Counted from the stretch's first letter, positions 1 through 8,675 are shown. The stretch is DNA of 40,041 nt from JAHLMP01 sp964608845 (GCA_964608845.1 CAZSPP010000013.1:1-40041); one strand, 5' to 3'. Translations and numbers: made by a program. The notes: generated by a model from the letters alone, not told the origin.

Positions 1-2724
1 ATGGAAGAAAAATGGATGAAAAGATGGGAAGAAGAAAAAATATTTGAACCGAAAATTGAAAAAGAAAAAGAGAAGTTTTTTATTACAGCAGCATACCCTT
101 ATGTTCAGGCTCCACAACATATAGGTCATGCAAGAACTTATTCCACAGCAGATGTTTATGCAAGATTTATGAGAATGTTAGGTTATAATGTTTTGTTTCC
201 GATGGGTTGGCATATTACCGGCACACCAATAATAGCAATTTCAAAAAGAATTAAAGAAAATGATGAATCTCTCATAAAACTTTACAAAAATGTTTTTAAT
301 GTTCCCGAAGATGTTATAAAAACATTTGAGAATCCAGAAAATCTCATCAATTATTTTATTCAGGAAATAAAATATGGAATGAAAAGAATGGGATTTTCTA
401 TAGATTGGGGTAGAGAATTTAATACTGGTGATAAAAGATATAACAAATTTATTGAGTGGCAGTTTCTAAAACTTTATGAAAAAGGTCTTCTAAAAAAAGG
501 TAAGCATCCTGTTTTATGGTGTCCTAATTGCGAAAATCCTGTTGGAGAGCATGATGTATTAGAAGATAAAAAAGCTAAAATAGAAGAATTTACTATAATA
601 AAATTTTATCTTGATGATAAAATTCTTCCTGCAGCAACTCTAAGACCAGAAACAATTTTTGGAGTAACAAACCTTTGGGTAAATCCTAATGAATATTATG
701 TTGAATTAAAAATTGATAATGAAAATTGGATTGTTAGCGAAAAAGCTGCAAAAAAATTAAAACTACAAAAAGAAAATGTAGAAGAAATAAAAAAGATTAA
801 AGGAGAAGAGCTAATTGGAAAAGAAGTTTTTGTTCCTATAATAGAAAAGAAGATAAAAATACTTCCAGCAAGCTTTGTTGATGCGAATAATGCTACTGGG
901 GTTGTTTATTCTTGCCCTGCTCATGCACCATATGATTGGATTGCACTAAAAGATTTAGGCAATATGTTTAATGCAAATGAAATAAAACCAATATCTATAA
1001 TAAAAAGCAAAAATTATGGAGAATTCCCTGCTATAGAAATTTGTGAAAAATATAAAATAAAAAACCAAAATGATGAAAGATTAGAAAAAATAACTCAAGA
1101 ATTATATCTAAATGAATTTAAATACGGAATAACAAATGAAAAGACTGGAAAATATTCTGGAATGAAGGTTAGCGAAGCAAGAGATGCTGTTAAGAAAGAA
1201 TTGATCGAAAAAAATTATGCTGATGTATTTTTTGAAATTATGAACAAACCAATAATATGTAGATGCAACACTGAATGTGTTGTAAAAGTAATAAAGGATC
1301 AGTGGTTTATTGATTATGCAAATGAAGAATGGAAAAAGATTTCAAAAGATTGGTTAAATGAAATGAAAATAATTCCTGAAAGTTTAAAAGAAGAGTATCA
1401 TAATGCTATAGAATGGCTTCACGAAAGGGCTTGTGCAAGAAAGAGAGGGTTTGGAACAAGATTACCTTTTGATAAAAACTGGATAATAGAGAGCTTGAGT
1501 GATTCCACAATATATATGGCATATTATACAATAGCAAAAATTATAAATGAAAATAATATAGATGCAGAAAAATTATTACCTGAAGTATTTGATTTTGTTT
1601 TTTTGGGAAAAGGTGACTTGAAAGAAATTAGCAAGATTTCTGGATTAAATGAAAATATAATAAAAGAAATGAGAGAAAGCTTTTTGTATTGGTATCCTCT
1701 TGATAGCAGACATTCTGGTACTGATCTTATAACAAATCATTTAATATTCTTTATAATGAATCATATAGCCATATTCCCAAAAGAGTTTTGGCCAAAACAA
1801 ATTGTCACAAACGGATTTGTTTTAAATGAAGGAAAAAAGATGTCAAAATCTTTAGGGAATATTGTACCATTAAAAGAAGCATTAGATAAATATGGTGCGG
1901 ATGTCATAAGATTCTTGCTTTTGTTTGGTGCTAATTTAGATCAAGACACAAACTTTACAGAAAATATAGCTAAATCTATTGAAAACAAAATAAAAGAAAT
2001 TTTTGAAATGGTTAATAATGTTGAAAATTGTGATGATAAGTGGATAAGAAGCAGGCTTGCTTATTGTAGAGACTATGTAACAAATGCAATGAAAGAATTA
2101 AGATTTAGAGATGCTTCTAATTATCTATTATTTATTTTTGGCGATGAAGTTAAATGGCATATCAAAAAGAATAAAAAAATAAGCAGATTCGTTTTTGAAA
2201 ATTGGATAAAAATGTTATCTCCCTTTATTCCTTATACTTCAGAAGAAATCTGGGAAATGCTTGGGAATAAAGGTTTTATATCAAAAGAAAGATGGCCTGA
2301 AAAAATGGAAAGAGATATTGAAGCTGAAACTGAAGAAAGATATATCATGAATTTAATAGAAGATATAAAGAATGTTATAAAATTATCTAAGAAAGAAAAA
2401 GTGGAAAAAATTTATATTCAAGTTGCAGAAAAAGAAAAATATAATATTTTTGAAATGTTAAACAAAAACAAAGAAGAAGCTCTTAAAATTTCCAAAGATA
2501 AAAAAATAGTTGAAATTATGATAAAATTTATGAAAAATAATAATTATTTCTTCGATGAAAACAAAAACTTAATAATATTAGACGAAAAAAATGTTATAGA
2601 AAGAAATAAAAGTTTTATAGAAAAAGAGATAGGAGCAAATATAGAGATTATAGAAAGCGCTGAAGGAGTTTCAGAAAAAGAAAAAATAGCAATACCTTAT
2701 AAACCTGCTATATATGTTGTTTAG
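1..2724 (+). CDS. leuS: Leucyl-tRNA synthetase, archaeal type (5' end possibly outside window)
   Basis: Class I synthetase that charges tRNA-Leu in the cytoplasm. The nucleotide-binding HIGH motif (HIGH, residues 40-43) and KMSKS (613-617) are both intact. The CP1 editing domain is present, with the archaeal signature PAHAPYDW near residue 305. At 907 aa it is close to the family's usual length. The first ATG is base 1 of the window. Archaeal homologues usually read IEEKW..RWEE near the N-terminus, so this Met aligns inside the family N-terminus and the true start may lie a few codons upstream, outside the window. The stop codon is followed at once by the Shine-Dalgarno of top6A, suggesting co-transcription. 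Confidence 0.95.
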   Translation: MEEKWMKRWEEEKIFEPKIEKEKEKFFITAAYPYVQAPQHIGHARTYSTADVYARFMRMLGYNVLFPMGWHITGTPIIAISKRIKENDESLIKLYKNVFNVPEDVIKTFENPENLINYFIQEIKYGMKRMGFSIDWGREFNTGDKRYNKFIEWQFLKLYEKGLLKKGKHPVLWCPNCENPVGEHDVLEDKKAKIEEFTIIKFYLDDKILPAATLRPETIFGVTNLWVNPNEYYVELKIDNENWIVSEKAAKKLKLQKENVEEIKKIKGEELIGKEVFVPIIEKKIKILPASFVDANNATGVVYSCPAHAPYDWIALKDLGNMFNANEIKPISIIKSKNYGEFPAIEICEKYKIKNQNDERLEKITQELYLNEFKYGITNEKTGKYSGMKVSEARDAVKKELIEKNYADVFFEIMNKPIICRCNTECVVKVIKDQWFIDYANEEWKKISKDWLNEMKIIPESLKEEYHNAIEWLHERACARKRGFGTRLPFDKNWIIESLSDSTIYMAYYTIAKIINENNIDAEKLLPEVFDFVFLGKGDLKEISKISGLNENIIKEMRESFLYWYPLDSRHSGTDLITNHLIFFIMNHIAIFPKEFWPKQIVTNGFVLNEGKKMSKSLGNIVPLKEALDKYGADVIRFLLLFGANLDQDTNFTENIAKSIENKIKEIFEMVNNVENCDDKWIRSRLAYCRDYVTNAMKELRFRDASNYLLFIFGDEVKWHIKKNKKISRFVFENWIKMLSPFIPYTSEEIWEMLGNKGFISKERWPEKMERDIEAETEERYIMNLIEDIKNVIKLSKKEKVEKIYIQVAEKEKYNIFEMLNKNKEEALKISKDKKIVEIMIKFMKNNNYFFDENKNLIILDEKNVIERNKSFIEKEIGANIEIIESAEGVSEKEKIAIPYKPAIYVV

Positions 2725-2733
2725 GTGAGTTAT

Positions 2734-3813
2734 ATGGAGAAAACACCTAAAAATAAATTGGAACAACTTGGCTTTCGGGTGCTTGAACAAATAGAAAAGA
2801 AGATGAACCCTTACTTAGAAATACCGATAAGATCACTTTCAAATATAATATATGATGAGAAATCAAAGAAGCTTGTTTTAGGAGAAAAGACATCTAAAAG
2901 ATATTTCTTGAATGTAGCACATGCAAAAAAATTCATGCAAACATTAATAATAGCAAGTAAATGTAAAGAGTTGTTAGAAGAAAATATTCATACTTCTTTA
3001 AGAGATATGTTTTATGCGGTAAAAAGAACTTTGCCTAATAGTGATGAAAATACTTTTGATGACCAGCACAAAGAAAGTGATCCTATAATAGAGGATTTGG
3101 AGGTAATGCTAGATTTATTAAGAGAAGAGCTTCATTTAAATGCTGATATTAGGGGAAGAGTGGTAGGAAATGTTACAATAGAAGATTCTGGAGATATTAT
3201 TCATTGGGATAAATTAGGTAGTGGAGGTTGGGCGATACCGAGCAATGTAGAAGATATAAAATTTAAAAGGGTTGATGCAGATTTTTGTTTGGTTGTTGAA
3301 AAAAATGCTGCGTGGGAAAGATTGAATGAAGATAAATTCTGGAAAAAGCATAATTGCATAATAATTGGTGCCCAAGGTCAAGCAGCAAGAGGGATAAGAA
3401 GATTGATAAAAAGATTGAATACAGAATTTAATTTGCCAGTTTATGTTTTCTCTGATTGTGATGCGTATGGGTGGTATATATATTCGGTAATAAAAGCTGG
3501 TTCTATGAATTTAGCACATACGTCAGAAAAGCTTGCAACGCCAGATGCAAAATTTATTGGATTAACAATGAGTGATATAATAACCTATGATCTTAAAAAA
3601 TATACAATAAAGGCAACTCAACAAGATATAAAAAGGGCAACAGAGCTTTTGAATTATAAGTGGTTTCAACATCCTTTATGGCAAAGAGAATTAAAATTAA
3701 TGATAAGCAAAGGCTATAAAGCTGAATTAGAGGCTTTAACATCAAAAGGATTTAGATTCGTCTCAGAAAATTATCTACCGGAAAAAATAAGTAAAAAAGA
3801 TTTTCTACCTTGA
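2734..3813 (+). CDS. top6A: DNA topoisomerase VI subunit A (Spo11-like)
   Basis: Catalytic subunit of the type IIB topoisomerase, which cuts both DNA strands through a tyrosine and needs the ATPase subunit B. The winged-helix 5Y-CAP region carries SLRDMFY, with the likely catalytic tyrosine at residue 94. The Toprim metal site is visible as E189 and the D-x-D pair D241/D243 (FSDCDAYGW). A GTG at 2725 is also in frame, but GGTGAG lies 4 nt before the ATG at 2734, so the ATG is preferred (359 aa). The B subunit, usually a neighbour, is not in this window. Confidence 0.93.
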   Translation: MEKTPKNKLEQLGFRVLEQIEKKMNPYLEIPIRSLSNIIYDEKSKKLVLGEKTSKRYFLNVAHAKKFMQTLIIASKCKELLEENIHTSLRDMFYAVKRTLPNSDENTFDDQHKESDPIIEDLEVMLDLLREELHLNADIRGRVVGNVTIEDSGDIIHWDKLGSGGWAIPSNVEDIKFKRVDADFCLVVEKNAAWERLNEDKFWKKHNCIIIGAQGQAARGIRRLIKRLNTEFNLPVYVFSDCDAYGWYIYSVIKAGSMNLAHTSEKLATPDAKFIGLTMSDIITYDLKKYTIKATQQDIKRATELLNYKWFQHPLWQRELKLMISKGYKAELEALTSKGFRFVSENYLPEKISKKDFLP

Positions 3814-4631
3814 TGTTTATGATTATCACAGAATTTAGATGGAGAAGAATTGAAAAGGATAATTATGAACCTGAATTTGTAATAAAAAATGAAAACAAAG
3901 AATTTATTCTTCCTTTAATGTATAATGAGATAAACTTTTCCTTAGGAGATAAATTTTGTGTAGGATATTTTAAAAATGGAGTAAAATATCCTTGTCCGCA
4001 AAATAAAAAGATTGAAAGTGGTTATCAATGTGAAATATGTAAAGAATTGGATGAAATATTGCCATGCACATCTTGCATAGGATATTGTAGAAATATTTCA
4101 AAAAGAAGTGAATGTATGAATACAAATTATTACATCTATATAGCTATTTTTGGGAATTTGCTTAAGGTTGGAATTTCGAGGGATTCTAGATTAAAGCATA
4201 GGCTTATTGAGCAAGGAGCTGATTTTGGAGCAAAGATAGCTCATATAAAAGATGGGCGAATTGCTAGGTTGTATGAGCAAAAGATAAAAAGATTTTTGGG
4301 AATTGAAGATAGAGTAATAGGATATAAAAAATTTCAAAACATGTTTTTTGATTCTTCTCTGCATATAAAAGATATTCAAATTGCTATTGAAAATCTTAAA
4401 AAATCAAGTTTTAAAGAGATATTTCTAGATAATATTGAAATCTATGATTTGAGAAAATATTATAATCTTATTTCTTTTAAGGAAACAAAACCAAAAATGA
4501 TAAAAATAAGAAATGGCTTAACTATCAGTGGAAAAATAATTTCTGTAAAAGGAAATGTATTTATTCTTCAAACAAAATCTGAATTTTTTTGTGTTAATGC
4601 AAATGAATTAATAGGAAGAGAATTGAAATAA
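3813..4631 (+). CDS. DUF2797 family protein
   Basis: Matches my recollection of the DUF2797 family, whose biochemical role is not established. About 272 aa. The N-terminal half has a cysteine cluster (CEICKE, PCTSCIGYC) that could bind zinc. It is followed by the family's core, a YIYIAIFGNLLKVGIS stretch and then RLIEQGAD, a short beta-hairpin and helix layout that recalls small GIY-YIG-like domains (an inference only). The ATG at 3813 overlaps the top6A stop codon by one base; a TTG at 3810 and an ATG at 3819 are alternatives. It probably shares a transcript with leuS and top6A. It ends 2 bp from the convergent aIF2-gamma gene. Confidence 0.7.
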   Translation: MFMIITEFRWRRIEKDNYEPEFVIKNENKEFILPLMYNEINFSLGDKFCVGYFKNGVKYPCPQNKKIESGYQCEICKELDEILPCTSCIGYCRNISKRSECMNTNYYIYIAIFGNLLKVGISRDSRLKHRLIEQGADFGAKIAHIKDGRIARLYEQKIKRFLGIEDRVIGYKKFQNMFFDSSLHIKDIQIAIENLKKSSFKEIFLDNIEIYDLRKYYNLISFKETKPKMIKIRNGLTISGKIISVKGNVFILQTKSEFFCVNANELIGRELK

Positions 4632-4633
4632 AT

Positions 4634-5833
4634 TTATAATATCTTTCCATATCCAACCAATCTCCAAGATCCTGCTATTTGTTTTGATACAACAATCTTA
4701 TCATTTTTTTCTCCACATATAGGTATTTTTAATGTTACAGAAATTTTATTGTCCTTTTTTAAATCATTTATTATTCCAACAGTTCTTGTAATTCCGTGTG
4801 TTACTAATATCTTCTCTCCTCTTTCAAAAACAACATTTTTTAATAGTGTTATTTCGCTCTCGAATTCGAACATTATTTCAGGAAGATTATTTCCTGCTAC
4901 ATTACCTACAAGAAAATCTGACTTTGTTAATGAAGGATCTAATTGGGTTAATATTCCAACTAAACCCCCTGGTTTACATTCTTCCACATCAACTTCACCG
5001 TGCCTTATTCCTATAACTTTAGTTTCTAATGTTTTCCATTTATCATTAAGATAAACTCCAGGTTTTATCTGTATTATATCTCCTAATCTTATTTTTCCTT
5101 GTGTTAAAGACCCTCCTATAACACCACCTTTCAAATCTTTTACTTCTGTTCCTGGTTTATTTATATCAAAGCTTCTTCCAATAAGAAATCTTGGGTCACC
5201 TTCTTTTCTTTCTGGAGTAGGAATATTTTCTTCTATTGCTTGTATCACAAAATCTATATTTATTCTTCTTTGTGCTGATATAGGAATTATAGGAGCATTT
5301 TCAGCAACAGTACCTTTAACAAATTTCTTTATTTCTTCATAATTCTTTTTTGCATCCTCTTCAGAAACCAAATCTATTTTATTTTGAATTATGATTATAT
5401 TTTTTATTCCTGCTATGTTTAATGCCATCAAATGCTCTTTAGTTTGTTCCATTATCCCTTCTTTTGCGTCTATTACTAATAACGCACCATCAACTAAAGA
5501 AGTTGCTGCCAAAACAGTTGCTGTTAATGTTTCATGACCAGGAGCATCTACAAAAGAGACTGTTCTAAATTTTTTACATTCGTTTCCGCATTTCATACAC
5601 TTATTTATTTTTTGTGAAGATGAAAAATATCCACATGTCTCGCAATAAAAAAACGTTGTTGTTGCATAACCTAATCTTATTGTTATTCCTCTTTTTCTTT
5701 CTTCTGAATGTGTATCTGTTCTTTTACCTGTTAATGCCTCTACAAGAGTGGTTTTTCCATGATCTACATGGCCAAAAGTACCTATATTTATTTCAGGTAC
5801 TCCTATCTTTTTTTCTTCTGCTATGCTTACCAC
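4634..5833 (-). CDS. aif2g: Translation initiation factor aIF2, gamma subunit
   Basis: GTPase subunit of the heterotrimeric factor that delivers initiator Met-tRNA to the small ribosomal subunit. The G1 motif GHVDHGKT is at residues 21-28, followed by RGITIRLGYA (switch 1), DAPGHE (G3), NKID (G4) and SAQ (G5). The zinc knuckle typical of aIF2-gamma (CETC ... CMKC) sits between switch 1 and G3. At 399 aa it is about full length. The start is GTG at 5833-5831; no ATG occurs before the G domain. The alpha and beta subunits are not in the window. Confidence 0.95.
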   Translation of the reverse strand: MVSIAEEKKIGVPEINIGTFGHVDHGKTTLVEALTGKRTDTHSEERKRGITIRLGYATTTFFYCETCGYFSSSQKINKCMKCGNECKKFRTVSFVDAPGHETLTATVLAATSLVDGALLVIDAKEGIMEQTKEHLMALNIAGIKNIIIIQNKIDLVSEEDAKKNYEEIKKFVKGTVAENAPIIPISAQRRINIDFVIQAIEENIPTPERKEGDPRFLIGRSFDINKPGTEVKDLKGGVIGGSLTQGKIRLGDIIQIKPGVYLNDKWKTLETKVIGIRHGEVDVEECKPGGLVGILTQLDPSLTKSDFLVGNVAGNNLPEIMFEFESEITLLKNVVFERGEKILVTHGITRTVGIINDLKKDNKISVTLKIPICGEKNDKIVVSKQIAGSWRLVGYGKIL

Positions 5834-5891
5834 CTTGTTAATAATTAATTATAAATCATAAATATTCAAAACTTTAATGCGACTGCCGGGA

Positions 5892-5912
5892 TTTTCTTTT
5901 CTATTTAGAAAA
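5892..5912 (-). other. T-loop insertion at 59/60 in tRNA-Gly(CCC), 21 nt
   Basis: It lies between TTCGAA and T-CCCGG. It folds as a 6-bp hairpin, TTTTCT/AGAAAA with loop AAAT, followed by GAAAAT. TTC of the T loop can pair with GAA of the insertion, with a 3-nt bulge on each side. This resembles a relaxed BHB splice motif. Confidence 0.7.
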
Positions 5913-5933
5913 TTCGAACCCGGGTCACGAGCT

Positions 5934-5944
5934 TTCTCCTTTCT
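5934..5944 (-). other. Anticodon-loop insertion (putative intron, 37/38) in tRNA-Gly(CCC), 11 nt
   Basis: This sits at the canonical archaeal intron site next to position 37. It is purine-only (GAAAGGAGAA core) and very short for a bulge-helix-bulge (BHB) intron, the structure the archaeal splicing endonuclease recognises. The exact ends can slide by a base. Confidence 0.6.
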
Positions 5945-5967
5945 TGGGGGGCTCGTGTCTTGCCATT

Positions 5968-5983
5968 ATCCGCAAAAAGCTCT
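5968..5983 (-). other. D-loop insertion (putative intron) in tRNA-Gly(CCC), 16 nt
   Basis: Removing these bases turns the D arm into GTCT-AATGGCA-AGAC, nearly the same as the D arms of the other tRNA-Gly and the tRNA-Ala in this window. The boundaries can slide by one base. Little self-pairing is visible. Confidence 0.6.
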
Positions 5984-6013
5984 AGACCACAGTCGCATTT
6001 ATTTTAAATAATT

Positions 6014-6027
6014 AAGTTTTAAAAGTA
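6014..6027. promoter_or_regulatory. Palindromic TATA-like box between tRNA-Gly(CCC) and the thioredoxin-fold gene
   Basis: TTTTAAAA (6017-6024) is self-complementary. Its centre is about 25 nt from the 5' end of the tRNA on the minus strand and about 28 nt from the ATG at 6049 on the plus strand. Both distances fit archaeal TATA-to-start spacing, so one box may serve both directions. Inferred from position only. Confidence 0.4.
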
Positions 6028-6048
6028 TTTTAAAAATATAGTGATTTT

Positions 6049-7044
6049 ATGACAAAAGAAAAAACAATAACAATAAACTTTTGGATGATAACAACAGTAA
6101 TATTAGCAATAGCTTTGGCTTTTGTTTTAGTTGGTGGAAAATCATTTAATGCAATAGATCCAGAAGAAGCGAGCAAAAAAGCAGTAGAATGGATTAAAAG
6201 CTATTTTGCGGCGAATGGTTTGAATGTTGAAGTAAAATTAATAAATTATAGCGAATCTGAAAGCGGAATTTATAAATTTACTGTAGAGCTAAAAAGTGAC
6301 GTCGGTACTACAACAGAAACTTATTATGTAACAAAAGATGGAAAATTATTCTTGCCACAAGCATTTGAAACTGAAAAATTGTTTGAAGTTTCTGGAAGTC
6401 AAGAAAATGAAACAGAGCAACAAATAGAAAAAACCGATAAACCTGTTGCAAACGTATTCATAATGAGTCACTGTCCATTCGGGATACAATTCTTAAAGGC
6501 TTATATTCCAGTGATAGAGCTTCTTGGTAATAAAGCAGAGCTAAATATAAACTTTGTAAATTATATAATGCATGGAAAGCAAGAATTGGATGACAACATG
6601 ATTATTTATTGCATACAAAAAAGCGAAAAAACCAAACTAACAAAATTCTTAAGATGTTTTGTTGAAAGCGGAAATTCTAGCGCATGCATAAATTCAGTAG
6701 GTATAAATACAAGCTCTTTAAATCAATGTATAAAAGAAACTGATGAAAAATTCAATATAACAAAGCTTTATGAAGATAAGAGCACATGGTTAAACGGATA
6801 TTATCCAAGATTTCCTGTAGATGATGCATTAGCAACAAAATACAATGTTGGAGGATCTCCGACATTTATTTTAAATGGAAAAGAAATTAGGATAACAAGG
6901 TCTGCAAACGCAATAAAAGAAGCAATATGCTCGGCATTTAAAGAAATTCCTTCGGAATGTAAAACAACATTAAGCAATATAACAGAATCTCCTGGATTCG
7001 GACCGATTGGAGAGGCTGGTTCTTCTTCTAGTGGCCAATGCTAG
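6049..7044 (+). CDS. Membrane-anchored thioredoxin-fold (DsbA-like) protein with CPFG site
   Basis: 331 aa. One N-terminal membrane segment (about residues 12-30) anchors an extracytoplasmic protein. Residues 35-110 form a separate small domain with no recognised family. A Glu-rich linker leads to a thioredoxin-like domain from about residue 133: VFIMSHCPFG is the active-site strand and helix, and VGGSPTFIL is the cis-proline loop. The site is C142-P-F-G145, so the second cysteine of a CxxC is missing. Further cysteines occur downstream, and the protein ends in a Gly/Ser-rich tail with a terminal Cys. A thiol role outside the membrane is likely; oxidase, reductase or isomerase cannot be told apart. 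A TATA-like box 28 nt upstream suggests a leaderless mRNA. Confidence 0.75.
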   Translation: MTKEKTITINFWMITTVILAIALAFVLVGGKSFNAIDPEEASKKAVEWIKSYFAANGLNVEVKLINYSESESGIYKFTVELKSDVGTTTETYYVTKDGKLFLPQAFETEKLFEVSGSQENETEQQIEKTDKPVANVFIMSHCPFGIQFLKAYIPVIELLGNKAELNINFVNYIMHGKQELDDNMIIYCIQKSEKTKLTKFLRCFVESGNSSACINSVGINTSSLNQCIKETDEKFNITKLYEDKSTWLNGYYPRFPVDDALATKYNVGGSPTFILNGKEIRITRSANAIKEAICSAFKEIPSECKTTLSNITESPGFGPIGEAGSSSSGQC

Positions 7045-7080
7045 TTTTTAAATTTTATTTTTTATTTATGTATCAAATTT

Positions 7081-7110
7081 GAGAAAGTTGAAAAACTTAG
7101 AAGTTTTCTC
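7081..7110. other. Imperfect inverted repeat after the thioredoxin-fold gene
   Basis: GAGAAA at the left end pairs with TTTCTC at the right. A nested, alternative pairing AAAACT/AGTTTT has a 4-nt loop. It lies 37 bp past the stop codon and could be a transcript 3' end or processing site. No family of structured RNA is recognised. The GAGAAAG half-site recurs at 7147. Confidence 0.3.
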
Positions 7111-7160
7111 ATTGTATAATTTCTTATTAATCCGAGTTTATCATCTGAGAAAGCAACATC

Positions 7161-7173
7161 CTTTTTAAAATAG
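7161..7173 (+). promoter_or_regulatory. TATA-like box for the AmrS-type gene
   Basis: CTTTTTAAAATAG is centred about 27 nt before the ATG at 7194, which implies a leaderless transcript. Confidence 0.45.
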
Positions 7174-7193
7174 AAAAATTCTTAAATTAAATT

Positions 7194-8216
7194 ATGAAAA
7201 AGGCTTTGTTTTGGAATGTTTTAAAAAACAATAAAGTTCAATGCAGGCTTTGTCCGAGATTTTGTGTAATAAATAATGAAAGCACAGGTTATTGTAGAGT
7301 AAGAAAAAATATTAATGGAAAACTATATTCCCTAGTTTATGGAAGACTTTGCAGCATAAATGTTGATCCAATAGAGAAAAAACCTCTTTTTATGTTTGCT
7401 CCTGGAACAAAATGTTTATCAATAGCTACAGTTGGTTGTAACTTAGATTGTAAATTTTGTCAGAATTGGGAAATCTCTCATTTCTGGGAAATTTCCTCAG
7501 ATATTATTGGTGAAGAATTTACCCCGAATGATATAATAGCTTTATTAAAAGAGCCTGGAGTTGCTTACACTTATACAGAACCTACAATAATGTATGAATT
7601 TGCTTTTGAAACAATGAAGCTTGTTAAAAAAAAGAATTTTTATAATGTATGGGTTTCTAATGGTTATACAAATCCTGAACCTATAAAGAAAATGGCAAAA
7701 TTTTTGGATGCGATAAACATAGATTACAAAGGTGATGAAAAGTTTTACAAAAATGTTTGTGATGCAAAACTTGAATTTGTACAAAAAAGCCTAAAACTAT
7801 ACAAAAGGCTTGGGGTATGGATAGAAATAACAAATCTTGTTATTCCAGGATATAATGATACCAAAGACATAATTTTAGAAATGGTTAGATGGATAAGAGA
7901 AAATCTTGGAAAAGAAGTTCCTCTACATTTTTCTGCGTATTATCCTGCTTACAAAATGACTGCTCCTCCAACCGAAATAAAAACATTAGAAATGGCTGCT
8001 AAGATAGCTGAAGATTACTTAGATTATGTCTATATAGGAAATGTTAGACACGAAAAAGAAAATACGTTTTGTCCAAATTGTAAAGAGCTTTTGATAAAAA
8101 GATTTGGATTCTTTGTTGAAAAAATAAATCTTGAAAGAAAAAACAAAAACTTTTATTGTCCTAATTGCGGACATAAAATACCAATAGCTGGATCTAAATG
8201 GATAAAATTAAAATAA
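7194..8216 (+). CDS. amrS: AmmeMemoRadiSam-system radical SAM enzyme (AmrS-type)
   Basis: 340 aa. The radical SAM cluster motif CNLDCKFC has its cysteines at 82, 86 and 89 (CxxxCxxC spacing). An N-terminal cysteine group (CRLCPRFC, C17/C20/C24, then C34) is typical of the AmrS/PflA-like family. A C-terminal zinc-ribbon-like pair (CPNC near 295, CPNCG near 325) is also present. The family's partner proteins AmrA (AMMECR1) and AmrB (MEMO) are not in this window, so the substrate is unknown. Its 3' end overlaps the convergent exporter gene by 9 bp. Confidence 0.85.
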   Translation: MKKALFWNVLKNNKVQCRLCPRFCVINNESTGYCRVRKNINGKLYSLVYGRLCSINVDPIEKKPLFMFAPGTKCLSIATVGCNLDCKFCQNWEISHFWEISSDIIGEEFTPNDIIALLKEPGVAYTYTEPTIMYEFAFETMKLVKKKNFYNVWVSNGYTNPEPIKKMAKFLDAINIDYKGDEKFYKNVCDAKLEFVQKSLKLYKRLGVWIEITNLVIPGYNDTKDIILEMVRWIRENLGKEVPLHFSAYYPAYKMTAPPTEIKTLEMAAKIAEDYLDYVYIGNVRHEKENTFCPNCKELLIKRFGFFVEKINLERKNKNFYCPNCGHKIPIAGSKWIKLK

Positions 8217-8657
8217 TTTTAAAATACCTAAAGTAAAAGCACTAACAATAATCCCAGCTATAACAACACCAAAAGCTATTACCAAAAAACTTTTTTTCCA
8301 ATCCAATCCTAAAAGCCATGCTAATGCTGAAGCTGTATATGCTCCTGTAAATGGTGCTGGAATTGCAACAAATAAAACAAGACCTAAAAATCCATATTTA
8401 TCTATTGCATCTCTTTTCTTCTCAATTCTTTTTAGTATTTTTCTTACAAAACTAAATCTACAAAAAAATCTTTCATAAAGTAATTCTAAACCAAAATATA
8501 TAGGAAAAAATATGATGCTATTAAAGAATATTGATATTAAAAAGACAAATAGAGGAGAAAAACCAAGAGATATTCCTAATGGTATAGCTCCTCTCAATTC
8601 ACTTATCGGAAAAATACTCAAAAAAATAATCATTAAAACATTCGAAAAATCGCTCAT
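8208..8657 (-). CDS. Small multidrug-export-like membrane protein (COG2426 family)
   Basis: 149 aa with about four hydrophobic segments. The family's two conserved blocks are visible: PISELRGAIPLGI near residue 17 and AIPAPFTGAYTAS near residue 98, each followed by a membrane helix. The family name comes from a predicted export role; no substrate is established. It is the last gene of the minus-strand run that begins with HMG-CoA reductase, 18 bp after the NUDIX gene. Confidence 0.8.
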   Translation of the reverse strand: MSDFSNVLMIIFLSIFPISELRGAIPLGISLGFSPLFVFLISIFFNSIIFFPIYFGLELLYERFFCRFSFVRKILKRIEKKRDAIDKYGFLGLVLFVAIPAPFTGAYTASALAWLLGLDWKKSFLVIAFGVVIAGIIVSAFTLGILKLF

Positions 8658-8675
8658 ATTGAAAAACTAAGCATA

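Larger units (their letters stand above)
5878..5996 (-). tRNA. tRNA-Gly(CCC) with three insertions
   Basis: A cloverleaf was built by hand. Acceptor GCGACTG/CAGTCGC, D stem GTCT/AGAC, anticodon stem CGAGC/GCTCG, T stem CCGGG/CCCGG with loop TTCGAAT, discriminator A, no encoded CCA. The anticodon loop reads CCCCCAA once the insertion is removed, so the anticodon is CCC (Gly). Position 33 is then C, not the usual U. Three insertions interrupt it: 16 nt in the D loop, 11 nt at 37/38 and 21 nt in the T loop. Removing 48 nt leaves a 71-nt tRNA. Identity is supported by the GCG acceptor start and the same D arm type as the tRNA-Gly(GCC) at 17089. Confidence 0.85.

Noticed and set aside
2725..2733. 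GTG start for top6A at 2725
   Set aside because: It is part of the Shine-Dalgarno GGTGAG, which is placed correctly for the ATG at 2734.
4749..5054. Plus-strand open frames inside aIF2-gamma (also 5614-5841)
   Set aside because: They are antisense to a well-conserved gene and encode low-complexity hydrophobic sequence with no family.
5878..5996. Degenerate tRNA pseudogene
   Set aside because: All five stems are fully paired once three insertions are removed, which is not expected of decay.
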